A stretch of 64,000 nt of DNA from Candidatus Sulfurimonas baltica (GTDB taxonomy: Bacteria > Campylobacterota > Campylobacteria > Campylobacterales > Sulfurimonadaceae): the NCBI RefSeq assembly GCF_015265455.1, contig NZ_CP054492.1:372001-436000 (forward strand), read 5' to 3'. A program made the translations under genes and the position numbers. Shown here piece after piece: positions 61,329 to 64,000 of the stretch. The notes below the pieces were generated by a model. The model had not been told where the DNA came from, ran no database searches, and saw only the letters and a program-made list of their open reading frames with translations. The number at the start of each line of letters is the position of its first letter. Within the stretch, counting starts at the first letter, position 1.

Positions 61329-62389
61329 TAGCGTATCTTTAGTGAAATTAATGCAATCATATTAGATAAAATTGCGATTATCCAAAATCTAACAATAATT
61401 TTATTTTCCGACCACTGTTTCATCTCAAAATGGTGATGAATTGGTGCCATCAAAAAAACTCTTTTTTTTCTAAGTTTGTAACTTCCAACTTGAAGAATAA
61501 CGGAAAGAGTCTCTATTACAAATATTAAGCCGATTAGAAGTAGAAGAATTTCACTTTTAGAAATTACTGCAAGGTATCCTAAAAAAGCTCCTATTGTTAG
61601 AGAACCACTATCTCCCATAAAAACTTCAGCAGGGTGGCAGTTATACCATAGAAAACCTGTAAGTGCGCCCATTAAAGCACTTGCTACTATAGCAACTTCA
61701 CCAACATTGAAATTGGGCATAAGAAGGTAAGAGCTTATCTTCGCATTGCCTGTTATATAGATGATAATAGCAAAAGAAGTAAGCGCTGCAAGCGAAGGAA
61801 CGGTTGCAAGTCCATCAAGTCCATCAGTAAGATTTACAGCATTTGAAGTTGAAATCATAACTATTGCCCAAAAAAAGATGGCGTATATCCCCATGTCAAA
61901 AACAGGATTTTTTATAAATGGAACATAGAGTTCAGTATTGAAGTCCGCAAATATGCATAAAAATGATGCAATAAAAAGAGAAGAAACTATTTGAAGCGTA
62001 AGTTTTGTTCTTGCTTTTAAACCTGCTAAATTTTCGTTTTTCTTAATTTTTGCATAATCATCTTTAAAGCCTATAATAGCGAATAATCCAAGAGTTAAAA
62101 TTGAACCGACAGCATAGATGTTTGAAAACTTAATGGTAATAAGAGATGCCAAAATAGTTGCAAAAATAAAAACAACTCCACCCATAGTCGGAGTTTTTGC
62201 TTTTTCTTTGTGTCTATCTGGCGCCCACTCGTTGATAGGCTGAACACTTGAAGTTCTTTGTGCCCACTTTATAAAACGGGGCATTAAAAACATTGTAAAA
62301 AAAAGAGCTAAAAAGAAAGAGATTCCAGCTCTTATAGTAATATATCCAAGTATGTTAATATTTAGTATTTCTGATAGCCAATAAAGCAA
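61328..62389 (-). CDS. mraY: Phospho-N-acetylmuramoyl-pentapeptide transferase
   Basis: Integral membrane enzyme making lipid I. 353 residues, about ten helices, with KAKTPTMGGVVF, NAVNLTDGLDGLATVP (catalytic Asp loop), VFMGDSGSLTIGAFLG and APIHHHFE. First gene of the mraY-murD unit and divergent from gpmI. Confidence 0.96.
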   Translation of the reverse strand: MLYWLSEILNINILGYITIRAGISFFLALFFTMFLMPRFIKWAQRTSSVQPINEWAPDRHKEKAKTPTMGGVVFIFATILASLITIKFSNIYAVGSILTLGLFAIIGFKDDYAKIKKNENLAGLKARTKLTLQIVSSLFIASFLCIFADFNTELYVPFIKNPVFDMGIYAIFFWAIVMISTSNAVNLTDGLDGLATVPSLAALTSFAIIIYITGNAKISSYLLMPNFNVGEVAIVASALMGALTGFLWYNCHPAEVFMGDSGSLTIGAFLGYLAVISKSEILLLLIGLIFVIETLSVILQVGSYKLRKKRVFLMAPIHHHFEMKQWSENKIIVRFWIIAILSNMIALISLKIR

Positions 62390-62463
62390 GTTGTTTATCC
62401 TTAATTATATAAAAACGACATTATAGTATAATTGCATAAAAGTTTTGTTTTGAAGGAAAAATT

Positions 62464-63939
62464 TTGAGTAAAAAAGTTGTTTTAGTCATAACAGATGGCA
62501 TAGGGTTTAGTTATAAGACCGATCATAATGCGTTTTACAATGCCAAAAAACCAACATATGATAAACTCTTTAGTGAAACTCCTCATTCACTTATTGATAC
62601 TTTTGGGCTCAGCGTTGGGCTTCCTGAAGGACAGATGGGAAATTCAGAAGTTGGGCATATGAGTATTGGGAGTGGAAGAATTTTGTATCAAGATTTGGTT
62701 AAAATCTCTTTGGCTTTAAGTGAAAATACTTTAAAAGACAATGTGGAGTTAAAAAATCTTTTTAACGCTTCTAGCAGATTGCATCTTATTGGACTTATGA
62801 GTGACGGCGGAGTTCACTCTCATATAGAACATTTTATGGGAATAGCTGATTTAGCTTCAAAAGAGGGAAAAGAGGTTTTTTTACATCTTATCACTGATGG
62901 AAGGGATGTCTCTCCAACTTCAGCGGGAAAATATATAAAGCTAGTCGAATCTCATCTCAATGAAAACATTAAGATAGCTACAATTTCCGGCCGTTTTTAC
63001 AGTATGGACAGAGATAACCGTTGGGCAAGAGTTCAAAGAGGTTATGAGGCAATTGTAAATGCAACTCCTAAAACAGACAATACGCCAGCTGGATATATTG
63101 GCTCATCATATGCCTTAGGCGATACAGATGAGTTTGTAGCTCCAGTGGCATTTGAAGGTTACGACGGGTTTGAAGATGGGGACAGCGTTTTAACTATAAA
63201 CTTTAGAAGTGACAGAATGAGAGAACTTGTTTCAGCCATTGCTGATAAAAACTTTGATGGATTTGCAAGAACACACAAGAAAGTTAATCTAGCAACAATT
63301 ACAGAATATGACAAAAGTTTTACATATCCGGTTCTATTTAGAAAAGACGCTCCAAAAAATACACTAGCCGAGGTTATCTCATCCAAAGGATTAAGACAGC
63401 TTCATACAGCAGAAACAGAAAAGTATGCACATGTGACCTTTTTCTTAAATGGTGGTATAGATGAGCCTTATGTTAATGAGACAAGAGTGCTGATTCCATC
63501 ACCAGATGTAAAAACTTACAATGAAAAACCTGAAATGAGTGCAAAGGAAGTTGGTTGTGCAGTTTTAAAAGCCATGGACGACGGTTATGACTTTGTAGTT
63601 GTAAACTTTGCAAACGGAGATATGGTTGGGCATACTGGTGATTTTGAAGCAGCAAAAATTGCAGTTACTGCTGTTGACACAGAACTTGGTAAAATTATGA
63701 AAAAAGCCAAAGAGGATAATTATGCTTTAATAATTACGTCTGACCATGGCAATTGTGAAGAGATGAGGGATGAAGCGGGAGATGTTTTGACAAATCATAC
63801 AGTTGGAAAAGTTTGGTGTTTTGTTCAAGCAGATGGAGTTACCAAGGTTGAGACTGGCGGCTTAAACAATATCGCGCCCACAGTTTTGAAACTTATGGAG
63901 ATAGAGATTCCAAAAGAGATGGATCATGCACTAATATAG
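62464..63939 (+). CDS. gpmI: 2,3-bisphosphoglycerate-independent phosphoglycerate mutase
   Basis: Interconverts 3- and 2-phosphoglycerate with two Mn ions. 491 residues from TTG 62464, which has AAGGAAA upstream. Motifs: VLVITDGIGFSY, MGNSEVGHMSIGSGRI with the phosphoserine Ser61, HLITDGRDVSPTS, NFRSDRMRE, and late VNFANGDMVGHTGD and TSDHGNCEEM metal sites. Full length. Confidence 0.95.
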   Translation: MSKKVVLVITDGIGFSYKTDHNAFYNAKKPTYDKLFSETPHSLIDTFGLSVGLPEGQMGNSEVGHMSIGSGRILYQDLVKISLALSENTLKDNVELKNLFNASSRLHLIGLMSDGGVHSHIEHFMGIADLASKEGKEVFLHLITDGRDVSPTSAGKYIKLVESHLNENIKIATISGRFYSMDRDNRWARVQRGYEAIVNATPKTDNTPAGYIGSSYALGDTDEFVAPVAFEGYDGFEDGDSVLTINFRSDRMRELVSAIADKNFDGFARTHKKVNLATITEYDKSFTYPVLFRKDAPKNTLAEVISSKGLRQLHTAETEKYAHVTFFLNGGIDEPYVNETRVLIPSPDVKTYNEKPEMSAKEVGCAVLKAMDDGYDFVVVNFANGDMVGHTGDFEAAKIAVTAVDTELGKIMKKAKEDNYALIITSDHGNCEEMRDEAGDVLTNHTVGKVWCFVQADGVTKVETGGLNNIAPTVLKLMEIEIPKEMDHALI

Positions 63940-63963
63940 TGCCAATTAAAAAAAAGGAAATAG

Positions 63964-64000
63964 ATGAAATTTAGTGGAAAAAATGTTTTAGTGACAGGTT
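63964..64000 (+). CDS. fabG: Start of a short-chain dehydrogenase, probably FabG (partial)
   Basis: Twelve codons reading MKFSGKNVLVTG, the beginning of a Rossmann-fold TGxxxGxG motif. AAAGGAAA precedes the ATG and gpmI ends 24 bp before. 3-oxoacyl-ACP reductase follows gpmI in related genomes, but the fragment alone only shows the SDR family. Confidence 0.6.
   Translation, partial: MKFSGKNVLVTG

Overview
The window is AT-rich chromosomal DNA from a campylobacterotal bacterium, most like a Sulfurimonas or related sulfur/nitrate-metabolising lineage. Support for this comes from nrfH-nrfA nitrite ammonification genes, ATP-type PEP carboxykinase, a short ProB without a PUA domain, a tmRNA whose tag reads ANNTNYRPAYAVA, and many TTG/GTG starts. 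The species call is inference from gene content.

Layout. 1-8308 is ordinary core: nrfA (partial) and nrfH, a metallo-beta-lactamase-fold protein, a YqiA-like esterase, a small exported protein with a membrane protein, tRNA-Val, pckA, a DedA protein and uvrB. 52.4-64 kb is core again: an HDOD protein, an ice-binding-like lipoprotein, a GGCT-like protein, a TPR membrane protein, proB, ssrA, two tRNA-Phe genes, murD, mraY, gpmI and the start of a fabG-like gene.

Between them, from the 5' part of uvrB (about 8.0 kb) to about 52.3 kb, lies the main discovery of this window: an array of mobile cassettes stacked at one site inside uvrB. The site is a 17-bp core (ATGTAAGCCTCAGGCTG) that encodes QPEAYI, part of the conserved UvrB beta-hairpin. 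Each complete unit carries a copy of the uvrB 5' end with its -10 box and start codon, so insertion rebuilds a full uvrB and pushes the older 5' fragment to the right. Cargo is bracketed by paired GCTGCC hexamers spaced 11 bp apart; the right-hand pair begins exactly 105 bp before the next core at all five intact right ends, and the left-hand pair 372-373 bp after the core. Fragments near uvrB are intact and those far to the right are badly decayed, so the array appears to grow at uvrB, much as integrons grow at attI, although the site and recombinase look unrelated to integrons.

Cargo, newest to oldest. Cassette 1 (about 19 kb) is a defence and replication island: McrBC, two tyrosine recombinases, a primase-like operon, an MvaI/BcnI-type restriction enzyme with a two-HTH regulator and a C5 methyltransferase, and a DUF262-HEPN pair. 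Next come a 74-aa-ORF cassette, a decayed segment with a TM2 protein, a broken integrase, an IS21-family element and a restriction enzyme tail, then a TerB-like module with several pseudogenes. Two identical 746-bp toxin-antitoxin cassettes follow, bounded exactly by core sites and lacking any recombinase. Then come a second 74-aa-ORF cassette split by another IS21-family element and a third toxin-antitoxin pair. The oldest part holds lipocalin, SRPBCC, photolyase, DUF523/DUF1722, anion transporter, hemerythrin and chemoreceptor genes separated by uvrB ruins.

All assignments rest on reading sequence and recalled family motifs; no database search was run.
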